From the NCBI GenBank assembly GCA_020720045.1, contig DYPH01000008.1, positions 1 through 64,000 on the forward strand: a stretch of 64,000 bases of DNA. Reading direction: 5' to 3'. The translations under genes were made by a program, and so were the position numbers. How positions within the stretch are numbered: position 1 is the stretch's first letter; each line of letters opens with the position of its first letter. The notes beneath the pieces are model-generated. The model worked only from the letters and a program-made list of their open reading frames with translations. It had not been told where the DNA came from and did not search any database. This document shows, in pieces, positions 7,933 through 16,828 of this stretch. The DNA is from Sorangium cellulosum. Its GTDB lineage: Bacteria; Myxococcota_A; Polyangia; Polyangiales; Polyangiaceae.

Positions 7933-9654
7933 TCAGGCCGTCTTCTCGTCGAGCGCAACGCGCGCGATCCAGAGGCATGCGACGGTCCCGGCGCTCGCAA
8001 GCGCGGTCAGCACCGTCGTCCCCAAGAAGAACGACTGCTCACGGAAGACCACCATACTGACGAGGTAGGCCGCCTGGCCCAGGGCGAGCCCACCGATAAT
8101 CGGACGGAAGCTCTTCGCTTGGAAACCGAGCAGGAAGGCAGCGAGCGTCGGGAGCGGGAGCGCCAAGAGTGCGAACTTGTGAAAGGAAACGTCGCTCACG
8201 AGGTCCATGTCACCGAGCGGCCGCCCGAGCAAATCGACGATGCGCGCCGCCGGTCCCGCAATTCCGGGGAGGCCGAGCGTGTGGGCGAACGGCACCAAAC
8301 CGGTCGCGCCAAAAAGCGCAGCGCCGATCCACGGTCCCGCCTTTGCGAAGGTGCCGCGCTTCTGGTGAATCCAGCGTGCGAGGCCAATTCCAAGGAACGC
8401 AAGGGCCAGCGCCCGAACGACATCGTGGAGCATTGCGGTTCGCCCGACGGCCGCGCCTGCGTCGAGGATGCCCGCGCCAAAGAGTTTCGGGTCGTCTTTG
8501 GGACGGGCGGTGTCGTAGAGGCGCGCCTTGACGGCGTCCGGTGCGGTGACCCCCTGAGAAATGAGAAGGGCTGCCGCGCCGGCGACATGGGGGGACGCCA
8601 TGCTCGTCCCGTTAAAGGAGCCAAAAACCTCGCACTTTTCCTGACCCCCATTGCAAATGGTCTGCTGGAGCACTGCTACGCCGGGCGCCGCGATACCGAC
8701 CTCGGGCCCCCGTGACGAGAACCAGGCAAGGCCGTCGTTGCGATCCGAAGCGCTCACCGCGATAACGCCCGGAAAGCCGGCCGGATACCCGACAGCTCGC
8801 CCACTGTTTCCGGCAGCTGCAACGACAAGTACGCCCTTTTTCTGGGCGTACTTCACGGCATTTCCGACGACTGACGAAGGGAACGGCCCACCGAGCGACA
8901 AATTGATGACCTGCGCGCCGTGGTCGGCAGCCCAGCGAATACCGTCGGCGACTTGTGCGTTTGAGCCCGAGCCGTTCTTTGCGAGCACCTTCACCGGCAT
9001 GAGCGCTGCGCCAAAGGCGAGCCCGGCGGTGCCGACGCCGTTGTTCGTCGTTTGTGCAATTGTTCCAGCAACATGGCTCCCGTGACCGTGGTCGTCCCAA
9101 GGCTTGTCGTCGTCGGTAACGAAGTTCCAGCCGGCCACACAGGGGGTTCCGTGGAGGTCGGTCCCCTTCGTGAAGCCGCCATCATCGGCGCAAGCGACGC
9201 CGGTATCAATGACGGCAACGACGACGCCAGTACCGGTCGAGCGATTCCATGCGCTCTCAGCGCCGACGCGGCTCAAATGCCATTGTTCCGCAAACCGTGG
9301 GTCGTCTGGCGTAAAAAGCGCGTCAAACGCCATGAGCCGCTCGACCTCCTCGACACGTGTGTCCCCGCGCAGTTTCTCCAGGATCGCGGCGCGCCGGGAA
9401 GCGCCCGCGTGGGTGAGGAAGATCTGCCCATCATCGGTGACGTGGGGACTCGCGTCCACGAGCTCCCCGCCGATCTCCGCAGCGAGCGCATTTCGCTCGT
9501 CTTGGGAAAGGTCGTCGCGAAGGTCGAGAACAAGCGTGTCGGCACCGTCGGTGTGGTCGGGCGCGAGGAAGCTCGGTCCTTCGGCCGACGAGGCGGTCGA
9601 CGCAAAGGCGAGCACCGAAATTCCGACGACCGTTGCTAGGCGGGACTTCTTCAT
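7933..9654 (-). CDS. Secreted subtilisin-like serine protease (S8) with C-terminal membrane domain
   Basis: 573 residues from ATG 9654, chosen because it starts a clean signal peptide (MKKSRLATVVGISVLAFAS). A propeptide-like region (about 38-110) precedes an S8 catalytic domain with Asp150 (AVIDTGV), His191 (HGHGSHVAGT), oxyanion Asn283 (AAAGNSG) and Ser351 (NGTSMASPHVAGA), so the enzyme should be active. After the catalytic domain ends near residue 405, about 165 residues form four to five hydrophobic helices (about 412-428, 443-460, 493-512, 518-537, 545-567). A polytopic C-terminal membrane tail is unusual for S8 proteases and would anchor the catalytic domain on the periplasmic face. It is downstream of lipA with a 49-base gap. 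Confidence 0.92.
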   Translation of the reverse strand: MKKSRLATVVGISVLAFASTASSAEGPSFLAPDHTDGADTLVLDLRDDLSQDERNALAAEIGGELVDASPHVTDDGQIFLTHAGASRRAAILEKLRGDTRVEEVERLMAFDALFTPDDPRFAEQWHLSRVGAESAWNRSTGTGVVVAVIDTGVACADDGGFTKGTDLHGTPCVAGWNFVTDDDKPWDDHGHGSHVAGTIAQTTNNGVGTAGLAFGAALMPVKVLAKNGSGSNAQVADGIRWAADHGAQVINLSLGGPFPSSVVGNAVKYAQKKGVLVVAAAGNSGRAVGYPAGFPGVIAVSASDRNDGLAWFSSRGPEVGIAAPGVAVLQQTICNGGQEKCEVFGSFNGTSMASPHVAGAAALLISQGVTAPDAVKARLYDTARPKDDPKLFGAGILDAGAAVGRTAMLHDVVRALALAFLGIGLARWIHQKRGTFAKAGPWIGAALFGATGLVPFAHTLGLPGIAGPAARIVDLLGRPLGDMDLVSDVSFHKFALLALPLPTLAAFLLGFQAKSFRPIIGGLALGQAAYLVSMVVFREQSFFLGTTVLTALASAGTVACLWIARVALDEKTA

Positions 9655-9703
9655 CGACGCGATGTTCCCCCCGCCATCGGTTCGGGGCAAGCGCGGCGTG
9701 GCG

Positions 9704-10789
9704 TCAGGAGGGCTTTCGTCGAAGGGAAGCCGCCGGGATGAGCGCCGAGGCCCCGACAAGGTCTTGCGTGGCCTTCGACGCGAGCTCGCTCGTCGTTTGC
9801 GGCGCCTCGATGTCGTTCCCGAACTCGGCCGCATTTTTTGCTGCGTTTTCGCGCGCTTGAACCAAGCGATCGGCGAGCGCGGCTTCGGCGGCGGTGGCAT
9901 CGCCGGGGTGGAGGATGCTCTTCACAAACACCTCAGCCGCTTTGTAGCTCGAACGAACCAGCGGGCCCGACGCGCAAAAGGCGAACCCGAGCGCTTCGGC
10001 CTCACTCTGAAAGCGCGCGAAGGTGTACGGGTCGACAAAACGGTCAACTTCCGCATGCTTGGGCGACGGGCGCAGGTACTGCCCGAGGGTAACAATATCG
10101 ACGCCGGCGCTGCGAAGATCGCGCAGCGTTTTGATGACTTCGTCGTCTGTTTCGCCGATTCCGACCATGATGCTCGATTTGATCACTCGCGACGGATCGC
10201 GCTGCTTTGCGCGCTCCAGCACACCAAGAGAACGCTCGTAAGAGCAGCGAACATCTCGAATTTGCCGTTGAAGTCGCTCGACCACTTCAATATTGTGAGC
10301 CCAGACATGGGGCTTTGCGTCGACGGTAACGTCGACATAATCGTGATTTCCGCCGAAATCGCCGAGGAGGGTTTCGACCAGAATATCCGGCCTCAATTCA
10401 CGAAGCCGTGTCACCGTCTTTGCGACGTGAGCGGCACCACCATCAAGCAAATCGTCGCGGTCGACCATCGTCAAGACGACGTACTGGAGGCCCATGCTCG
10501 CAATCGCGCGGGCGACGTGCTCGGGTTCGCGGACGTCGATCGCGCCACGCGGATTGCCGGTCGTCACCGCACAAAAACGGCAACCGCGCGTGCACGTATC
10601 GCCCAAGAGCATGACGGTGGCCGTCCCCTCACGCCAGCATTCGCCGACGTTCGGACAACGCGCCTCTTCGCAGACGGTGAACAGGTCGAGCTTCCGAAAG
10701 GTACTCTTCAGGCGCTCATAGTTCTCGCCGCCGGGGGCGCGTACTTTGAGCCAGGCCGGTTTCGGGGCGAAGCGATTGGGTTCGGTCAC
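9704..10789 (-). CDS. lipA: Lipoyl synthase LipA
   Basis: 361 residues from a GTG start. This radical SAM enzyme inserts two sulfurs into protein-bound octanoyl chains to make lipoyl cofactors for the 2-oxoacid dehydrogenase and glycine-cleavage complexes. Both Fe-S clusters are visible: the auxiliary cluster CEEARCPNVGEC (Cys40, 45, 51) and the SAM cluster CTRGCRFC (Cys66, 70, 73). The conserved RSSYKA near the C terminus supplies the serine ligand of the auxiliary cluster. The C-terminal tail after RSSYKA is about 65 residues, longer than in E. coli LipA, with Ala-rich helical sequence. lipB is not in the window. Confidence 0.97.
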   Translation of the reverse strand: MTEPNRFAPKPAWLKVRAPGGENYERLKSTFRKLDLFTVCEEARCPNVGECWREGTATVMLLGDTCTRGCRFCAVTTGNPRGAIDVREPEHVARAIASMGLQYVVLTMVDRDDLLDGGAAHVAKTVTRLRELRPDILVETLLGDFGGNHDYVDVTVDAKPHVWAHNIEVVERLQRQIRDVRCSYERSLGVLERAKQRDPSRVIKSSIMVGIGETDDEVIKTLRDLRSAGVDIVTLGQYLRPSPKHAEVDRFVDPYTFARFQSEAEALGFAFCASGPLVRSSYKAAEVFVKSILHPGDATAAEAALADRLVQARENAAKNAAEFGNDIEAPQTTSELASKATQDLVGASALIPAASLRRKPS

Positions 10790-10837
10790 GCGAAGGCGCT
10801 TAGCGCGCTTTTTGGGCGGTCGAAAGGTCGGCGATGC

Positions 10838-11086
10838 TCAGGACGGCAAGTCTGCGTCGTGGCCGCGAAGACGCGCAAAAATTTCCTCGCCGACGGTCGT
10901 CAAGTCCTCAGCAGCCTCGGCTTTTTTGCCGGCAAAATAGGCGCGAAGTCCATTCGCGGCGACGATCGCCAGCGAGACGTTAATGCCGGCGTCGGAGAGC
11001 GCAGCCACGGTGTCGCCTCGTTTCAGGAGCAATTCGAGTTCGTCCATGAGGTCGTCGATTTCGCGAAGAGCGGGAGAATTTGACAT
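10838..11086 (-). CDS. Hypothetical 82-residue helical protein between recQ and lipA
   Basis: Starts at ATG 11086, 18 bases after the recQ stop, and ends 48 bases before the lipA start, so it is probably co-transcribed with both. The sequence is helical and mildly acidic with a leading 'EIDDLMDELELLLKRGDTVAAL' type amphipathic helix, no Cys and no TM segment. I do not recognise a family. Confidence 0.65.
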   Translation of the reverse strand: MSNSPALREIDDLMDELELLLKRGDTVAALSDAGINVSLAIVAANGLRAYFAGKKAEAAEDLTTVGEEIFARLRGHDADLPS

Positions 11087-11104
11087 AAAGGAACTCGATT
11101 TGAT

Positions 11105-13171
11105 TCAGCAGGATGCTTCTATAATTTCGAGAATGGTCGTCCCATACTTCTTCACAATGTGCTTGCCGACGCCGGCGCAGGCCCCGAGCGCCTCCAGGGT
11201 AGCTGGCGAGTCTTCCGCGATCGCGGCAAGCGTGCGGTCAGTAAGGATACGAAATGCTGGCAAACGAGCCGTCTTCGCCTCTTCGCGGCGCCAAGCGCGC
11301 AGAGCAACCTCAAGTCGACTGCCGCTCTCGGGGGCCGGACGGGGACGCTTCGGATCAGGGAGCTTTTTGACTTCGCCAGGTGATTTCTGCGCCCCCTTCT
11401 CGCGCCGAATCACGGCGCTTCTCGGGGAATCATCGAGAACGGTGAATCGGGTCGCGCCCCCACCACCTACGCGGCGGAGACGCTGAAAGACGACCGTCTT
11501 TCCGTCTTTTTCAAAGCTCGCCTGTTCCACAGCAAGTACGCCACGACGAACGAGGCCGTCGACGACGTGGGCGAACGCGTCGCGCCCAAGCGCCTCACCG
11601 AAGCGCCGGAAGAGCTGCCCCATCGGCCGCGAACGCTCACCAATTTCCTCAAGAAGATCAGCGGCAAGCTTCTCCTCCTCTGTCGACGCGTCGCGAAACC
11701 GTTTCGCGATACAGTCGCTGTCGCGGCAGGCGTCACAGAGCCCACACGGGCCGCCATCATCGGCAGCATCGCCAAAGTGGCGAATAATTGCCTGCATTCT
11801 GCAACCGTGACCGTCGGCGAACGCGAGCATCGCCTTCAGTTGGCCAAAACGATGGGCTCGTTGGGCGGTATACGACTTCCGGAACGCCGGGTCGCCGCGC
11901 AGGACTGCCCCGTCGGCGTCGAAGGCAATTCCTCCATTGATAAAGAGCTGATCAAGAGCCTTTTCGAAGCTCTCTCCATCCATATCGACGTCTGCCGCAA
12001 GGACGTCCTGAGGGATCGGTCTCGGCCCGATTCGCGTGTACACTGCATCGAGAACCTCGAGCTCGGGATAGCTCTTCGCGAGGAGGAACTCATGCATGCG
12101 AACGTCGGCGTACGAGTGAAAAAGCACTGCGCGGGAGGGTTTCCCGTCGCGGCCCGCGCGTCCGATTTCCTGGTAGTAGCCCTCAAGGCTCTGGGGGATC
12201 CCTGCGTGGACGACGAGGCGGACGTCCCCCTTATCAATTCCCATTCCGAAGGCAACCGTCGCCACAACGACGTCGATTTCTGAATTGGAGAAGCCTCGCT
12301 GGACACTCTCGCGCGTCTCGGCGGGCATTCCGGCATGGTAGGCGGCGGCGCGAATCTTTTTCTTCAGCAGGGCGCCAGCGAGGTCTTCCGTTCCGGCGCG
12401 AGTGTTCGTGTAGACGATGGCGGGCCGCTGCTCGGGCTTCGAAAGCAGGTCGACGACGGCGGCAGCGCGGCGTGTCGGAAGCAACGACAGCACTTCGAGC
12501 GCCAAATTGTCCCGGCGGAATCCCTGAATGAAACGACGGGGTTTGGGGAGCGCCAACTGCTCGCAAATATCATCTTGAACGGCGGGCGTCGCCGTCGCCG
12601 TGAGGGCGACGATGGGCGCCGGTCGAAACAGCGGCAGACGCTGCCCAAGCATCCGATATTCCGGCCGAAAATCGTGCCCCCAGTGGCTGATACAATGGGC
12701 TTCGTCAATCGCAACAAGACCGAGCGGTCGCTTCGCCAACATTTCCGGAAAACCCGCGACGGCAAGGCGCTCCGGCGCGATAAAGAGAAAGTCGAGATCC
12801 CCAGAAAGGTACCGTCGACAAACCTCGCGGGATGCCAGGCGATCGCGGCCGGAATGGATGCGCTCTGCACGGAGTCCGAGGGCCTGAAGCTTGGCGACCT
12901 GGTCTTCGATGAGTGCAACAAGCGGGCTAACGACGAGCGTCGTCCCCTCGCGGGCCAAGCCAGGCAGCTGATAACACAGAGATTTTCCCGCCCCGGTCGG
13001 CATCACGAGGAGCACGTCCTCGCCGCCGGCAACCGCCTCACAAACGTCTCGCTGAGGGCCACGGAAGGCGTCGTGGTGGAATACGTCCCGCAGGAGCCCC
13101 TCCAACGACGCCCGCGGCACGCGCGCCCCTGCCGGTCGCGGCTCAGTTCGGTGGGGCACGACGGCGGTCAC
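11105..13171 (-). CDS. recQ: ATP-dependent DNA helicase RecQ
   Basis: About 688 residues when started at GTG 13171; a GTG at 13225 is possible but adds an Arg/Pro stretch that looks non-coding. This is a 3'-5' SF2 helicase of recombination and fork repair. It shows the Walker A MPTGAGKSLCYQLP, the DEAH box with RecQ loop (DEAHCISHWGHDFRPEY), motif VI QEIGRAGRDG, a Zn-binding region with CGLCDACRDSDC, a winged-helix region, and a C-terminal HRDC domain (last 70 residues, starting near LEVALRAWRREEAK). It is the first clear gene of the minus-strand unit leading to lipA. Confidence 0.95.
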   Translation of the reverse strand: MTAVVPHRTEPRPAGARVPRASLEGLLRDVFHHDAFRGPQRDVCEAVAGGEDVLLVMPTGAGKSLCYQLPGLAREGTTLVVSPLVALIEDQVAKLQALGLRAERIHSGRDRLASREVCRRYLSGDLDFLFIAPERLAVAGFPEMLAKRPLGLVAIDEAHCISHWGHDFRPEYRMLGQRLPLFRPAPIVALTATATPAVQDDICEQLALPKPRRFIQGFRRDNLALEVLSLLPTRRAAAVVDLLSKPEQRPAIVYTNTRAGTEDLAGALLKKKIRAAAYHAGMPAETRESVQRGFSNSEIDVVVATVAFGMGIDKGDVRLVVHAGIPQSLEGYYQEIGRAGRDGKPSRAVLFHSYADVRMHEFLLAKSYPELEVLDAVYTRIGPRPIPQDVLAADVDMDGESFEKALDQLFINGGIAFDADGAVLRGDPAFRKSYTAQRAHRFGQLKAMLAFADGHGCRMQAIIRHFGDAADDGGPCGLCDACRDSDCIAKRFRDASTEEEKLAADLLEEIGERSRPMGQLFRRFGEALGRDAFAHVVDGLVRRGVLAVEQASFEKDGKTVVFQRLRRVGGGGATRFTVLDDSPRSAVIRREKGAQKSPGEVKKLPDPKRPRPAPESGSRLEVALRAWRREEAKTARLPAFRILTDRTLAAIAEDSPATLEALGACAGVGKHIVKKYGTTILEIIEASC

Positions 13172-13337
13172 GGGACGGCTTCTTTCCCATCTCCTCGGAA
13201 ACGGCAAGCGGAACGACGACGGCACTTCCGTCAGAAGGCAGGATCGATCGCCGGTAGGCCGTCTTTGCTTCGTCGCGACGTCCCCCCTTGGAGTACGGTC
13301 TGCCGCCGAACGCGCACCGCAGTCCCCCCTGCGGCAT
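13143..13337 (-). CDS. Possible small protein upstream of and overlapping recQ
   Basis: A 64-residue frame from ATG 13337 reads as a hydrophilic, lysine/arginine-rich protein and overlaps the preferred recQ start by 29 bases. No clear Shine-Dalgarno precedes it and no family is recognised. It is given because this stretch would otherwise be empty, but it may be chance. Confidence 0.25.
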   Translation of the reverse strand: MPQGGLRCAFGGRPYSKGGRRDEAKTAYRRSILPSDGSAVVVPLAVSEEMGKKPSRDRRRAPPN

Positions 13338-13402
13338 CAAACGCGATTTCCTGAACGCGGCGAGGGCCGCAGCGTACCCACACACAACGGTCAAACGAGG
13401 AA

Positions 13403-14311
13403 ATGATGACGATCGAGATTCGAACGGTAGGTGTTCTCGGCGCAGGTCAAATGGGATCGGGGATTGCCCAGGTCGCCGCAACGGCCGGCTACACGGTGAA
13501 GCTCGCCGACGTCGATCTGGAACGGGCAACGAAGGCGACCAGCAAAATCGCTGCGATGCTCGGAAAGCTCGTCGAGAAGGGCAAGCTCACCGCCGAGGCC
13601 GCTGAGGCGACGGCAAAGCGTTTGATTCCCGTCGCGGGCATCGCCGACTTTGGCGATTGTGACCTCGTGATTGAGGCCGCGACCGAGAACGTCGATCTCA
13701 AATTGAAGCTCTTCGCTGCTTGCGATGCTGCGATGAAGCCCGACGCGCTCCTCGCAAGCAATACCTCCAGCATCTCGGTGACGAAGCTCGCCGCCGTCAC
13801 CAAGCGCCCTGGCAAGGTCCTCGGGATGCATTTCATGAACCCGGTGCCGCTCATGCGCCTCGTCGAGATCGTGAAGGCGGTCCAGACGGAGCCGGACACG
13901 TACACGACCATCAAGGAAGCTGCCGAAAAGATGGGTAAAACCGTCGTCACGTCGAACGACGCCCCCGGCTTCCTCGTCAACCGCATCCTCGTTCCGATGC
14001 TGTGCGAGGCGATGTTCGCCGTGCAGGAAGGGGTCGGAACGCCCGAGGACATCGACACGGGCGCCAAGCTCGGTCTGAATCACCCGATGGGGCCCCTCGA
14101 ACTTGCCGATTTGATCGGTCTGGATACTGTGCTCGCTATCGCCAATGTGCTTTATACGGACATTGGCGATACGAAATACCGCGCACCGACACTCCTCAAA
14201 AACCTCGTGACGGCCGGATGGGTCGGAAAGAAGGGGGGCCGCGGCTTCTACGTCTATGACGAAAAGGGGCAAAAGGTCCCGGGAGCGAGCACGATCGGGG
14301 GGGCGAAATGA
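13403..14311 (+). CDS. hbd: 3-hydroxybutyryl-CoA (3-hydroxyacyl-CoA) dehydrogenase
   Basis: 302 residues, the normal length for stand-alone Hbd/PaaH. It oxidises 3-hydroxyacyl-CoA to 3-oxoacyl-CoA with NAD(P), or the reverse in butanoate/PHB-type routes. The N-terminal dinucleotide fold has GAGQMGSG (13-20); catalytic-site segments NTSSIS, GMHFMNPVPLM and NDAPGFLVNR are all present, and the C-terminal dimerisation domain is complete (GLNHPMGPLELADLIGLD). The start is the first of two ATGs behind a GAGGAA ribosome-binding site. The enoyl-CoA hydratase gene begins inside its stop codon region (ATGA overlap), giving two consecutive beta-oxidation steps in one operon. Confidence 0.95.
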   Translation: MMTIEIRTVGVLGAGQMGSGIAQVAATAGYTVKLADVDLERATKATSKIAAMLGKLVEKGKLTAEAAEATAKRLIPVAGIADFGDCDLVIEAATENVDLKLKLFAACDAAMKPDALLASNTSSISVTKLAAVTKRPGKVLGMHFMNPVPLMRLVEIVKAVQTEPDTYTTIKEAAEKMGKTVVTSNDAPGFLVNRILVPMLCEAMFAVQEGVGTPEDIDTGAKLGLNHPMGPLELADLIGLDTVLAIANVLYTDIGDTKYRAPTLLKNLVTAGWVGKKGGRGFYVYDEKGQKVPGASTIGGAK

Positions 14312-15084
14312 GCACCGTTCTCTTTGAAAAAGAAGGTTTCGTCGGGACGGTTACGCTCAATCGCCCTGACAAACTCAATGCGCTGAATGCGGAACTCGTC
14401 GGCGAGCTTCACCGTGTGCTTGCCGAGGTCCGGCGCGACAAGGATCTGCGCGCACTCATCGTCACCGGCGCCGGCGACAAGGCCTTTGCGGCCGGCGCCG
14501 ACATCGCCGCGATGAGCACGATGACCGGGCCGGAAGCCAAAGCATTTGGAGAGCTTGGCCACGCGGTCGGCGCGCAGATGGAGACGCTTGCGATCCCGGT
14601 GATCGCCGCCGTCAACGGCTTCGCCCTCGGCGGTGGCTGCGAGATGGCGCTCGCCTGCGACTTCATCCACGCCAGCACCAAGGCAAAGTTCGGCCAGCCG
14701 GAGGTCAACCTCGGTGTGATTCCTGGCTTTGGTGGAACGAACCGGCTCGCACGCCGCGTCGGAATTGGGCGGGCGCGCGAGCTCTGCTTCACCGGCGACG
14801 TTATCGGCGCCGAGGAAGCGCTGCGCATCGGCCTCATCAACGGCATTCACGCCCCCGAAGACCTCCTCGGAAAAGTGAAAGAAATCGCTGCAAAGATCGC
14901 GACGAAGGGGCCGCTCGCCGTCGCTCAGGCCAAGCGCGTGCTCCTCCGCGGGCTCGACGTCCCGCTTCCGACGGCAAACGAGTTGGAAGTCCAAGCGTTC
15001 GCGGCACTTTTCGGCTCTGAAGACCAGCGCGAAGGTATGGCAGCCTTCCTCGGAAAGCGCCCGGCTAACTTCGTCGGTCGCTGA
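14308..15084 (+). CDS. Enoyl-CoA hydratase (crotonase family)
   Basis: 258 residues. It adds water to trans-2-enoyl-CoA to give (S)-3-hydroxyacyl-CoA, the substrate of the dehydrogenase encoded just upstream. The oxyanion-hole and catalytic segments are intact: AFAAGADIAAM, then NGFALGGGCEMALACDF with the first catalytic Glu, and PEVNLGVIPGFGG with the second. Start ATG overlaps the hbd stop by four bases, so the two are translationally coupled. The operon ends at the strong hairpin at 15106. Substrate chain length cannot be told from sequence; short-chain (crotonyl-CoA) is likely given the partner. Confidence 0.95.
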   Translation: MSTVLFEKEGFVGTVTLNRPDKLNALNAELVGELHRVLAEVRRDKDLRALIVTGAGDKAFAAGADIAAMSTMTGPEAKAFGELGHAVGAQMETLAIPVIAAVNGFALGGGCEMALACDFIHASTKAKFGQPEVNLGVIPGFGGTNRLARRVGIGRARELCFTGDVIGAEEALRIGLINGIHAPEDLLGKVKEIAAKIATKGPLAVAQAKRVLLRGLDVPLPTANELEVQAFAALFGSEDQREGMAAFLGKRPANFVGR

Positions 15085-15105
15085 TCGCGGCAACGCCATC
15101 GACAC

Positions 15106-15132
15106 GCCCTCGTGCGATCTCCGCACGGGGGC
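15106..15132 (+). terminator. Intrinsic terminator of hbd-enoyl-CoA hydratase operon
   Basis: An 11-bp stem (GCCCTCGTGCG / CGCACGGGGGC, one G-T pair) with loop ATCTC is followed by CCTTTTTT, 21 bases after the hydratase stop codon. Confidence 0.9.
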
Positions 15133-15197
15133 CCTTTTTTGCCGATTCCTTGCGAATTGTCGGGCGTCCAACCCGACGGTCGACGTAGGTTCGCGCC

Positions 15198-15857
15198 GTG
15201 CGTCTTCGCTCCGCCTCTTCGCTGTTTTTCGCCGCATTTGCGATGTTCTCGGTTGCGCCGCTCGCCGCCTGCTCCGTCGAGGGGGAAGGTACGAGTGAAG
15301 GGGGCGACGAACTGACCGGTGGCGGGAGCTACGTCGGAACCGCCGTCATCGCACGCCTCCGCGCGGAACATGCGACGGAGGAGGGGATCACCTGGAGCGA
15401 CAGCAACGATGCCCGCTTCGACGCCGACTGGCTCCAACAAATTCCCGCTGTAAATACGTGGGGTTCGAGCAATTTGCCGGCGGCGCCGACCTGCATTGGG
15501 AGCAGCTGCGACAGCGACTTTGCTCTTCGAAACTGCACCAGCAACGCCGACTGCGACGGCTCCTCCTGTGCGCCGCTTCGCGCGACGGTCGCCCACGAAG
15601 GGGATGCACCGCGACGCCTATGCGTCGGACCGAGCGACGAAACGCTCGACACCCTCTACGACATGATTGTCTCGGCAAAACAATCGGTCGATGTGAGTTC
15701 GCTCACCGGGCCCGACGGGCGCTTCGAAGCGATGCTGAGAAACGCAACAACGCGCACTTCAGAACGCGCAAACCTGCCAACTGTTCGTTACATTTTCGGG
15801 TCTTTTCCCGGCGGCTATCTGAACGTGAGCGAAACGCTCCGTACCCTCAACGCGTGA
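15198..15857 (+). CDS. Phospholipase D-like lipoprotein, N-terminal part (frameshifted gene)
   Basis: 219 residues from a GTG start: signal peptide with lipobox PLAAC (Cys25), a Cys-containing segment (about 107-125) typical of Myxococcota exported proteins, then the first lobe of a PLD-superfamily fold (DTLYDMIVSAKQSVDVSS). The frame ends in a TGA at 15855-15857. The next frame (+1) continues the same fold without a start codon and holds both catalytic HKD motifs, so this piece alone cannot be catalytic. The break is a one-base frame change near 15850-15860. A sequencing error, a recent mutation, or recoding at GCG-TGA-C are all possible. Confidence 0.75.
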   Translation: MRLRSASSLFFAAFAMFSVAPLAACSVEGEGTSEGGDELTGGGSYVGTAVIARLRAEHATEEGITWSDSNDARFDADWLQQIPAVNTWGSSNLPAAPTCIGSSCDSDFALRNCTSNADCDGSSCAPLRATVAHEGDAPRRLCVGPSDETLDTLYDMIVSAKQSVDVSSLTGPDGRFEAMLRNATTRTSERANLPTVRYIFGSFPGGYLNVSETLRTLNA

Positions 15858-16827
15858 CGTAAAAAATCCGCAATTTCAGTTCGTTGTCGGGAGCTACAAC
15901 ACGGGCCCCACGACGTGGAATCACGCAAAGATCGTTACGATTGACGGCGAAAAGGTCTTTACGGGTGGCATGAACATGTGGACTCCCCACTACCTGGAGG
16001 CGAGTCCCGTTCATGATTTGAATATCGCCGTTCACGGCTCTGCGGCGCGCGCAGCAGCCATCTTCGTCGACACGCTTTGGGACGGCATCTGCAATACGCC
16101 GAACACGGCGGCTGCCTATCCGGACGGCGGCGATCGATGCCTCCCCTCCTTCGCGAAGCGCGTACCGGCGGCGAAGGGGTCCGGATCGAAGCGTGTAATT
16201 TCCGTCGGACGCCTCGGAAATCGCGGTGACAATCCGGGCGACGATGCGCTCGTTGCTTTGATTGATGCGGCCAAAGGGAACGTAAAAATCTCCCAACAGG
16301 ACGTCGCGCCGATCAAGCGGGCTGGCTTGACGTTTGGGTCGTGGAACTACGAGGTCTTCGACGCCATAAACCGCGCAACACTTCGCGGGGTTGACGTCGA
16401 TATCGTCGTCTCGAACGAGGGGGCATTTGCGGGGGCCTCGGCGAGCCTCGCAAACAGCTATTTCAATGGGTTTACGATCGGCGACGTGTGGAACGTCGCG
16501 CGCGCCCGCGCCGTCGATACGCAGGCCCGACAATCAGGAACCGATCCGACGAGTGCACTCTGCAAACACCTTCGGGTCATGTACTTCCGTTCGTCGGCGA
16601 ACGCCGCATGGGCCAGCGGGACGCCTCAGGCAAACCACGCCAAGAACATCTTCGTCGACGATCGTGCATTTTACGTAGGCTCGCAGAACATCTACAAGGC
16701 GAACCTCGCGGAATTCGGCGTTATTATTGACGATTCGCTCGCGTCCGAGGAACTCACGAAGAGCTATTGGACGCCGCTCCTCAAGTACGCGCGAGCGACG
16801 ACCTATATCGATGCGCGCTGCCGCTGA
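15858..16827 (+). CDS. Phospholipase D-like protein, C-terminal catalytic part (frameshifted gene)
   Basis: The +1 frame directly after the stop of the previous fragment reads GTA AAA AAT CCG and continues for about 322 residues. It contains two HxK(x4)D motifs of the PLD superfamily: NHAKIVTID about 25 residues in, followed by GGMNMW, and NHAKNIFVDD near the end, followed by VGSQNIY. This enzyme class cleaves or transfers phosphodiester bonds in phospholipids, nucleic acids or related substrates. The first ATG in this frame is at 15970, after the first HKD, so independent translation would give a half-enzyme. Upstream and downstream fragments clearly belong to one gene of about 540 residues. 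Confidence 0.75.
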
Positions 16828-16828
16828 C

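Noticed and set aside
9104-11083. 659-residue plus-strand open frame antisense to lipA and the protease
   Set aside because: Arg/Ser/Ala-rich translation without motifs; the opposite strand carries clear lipA and subtilisin signatures. Long antisense frames are expected at this GC content.
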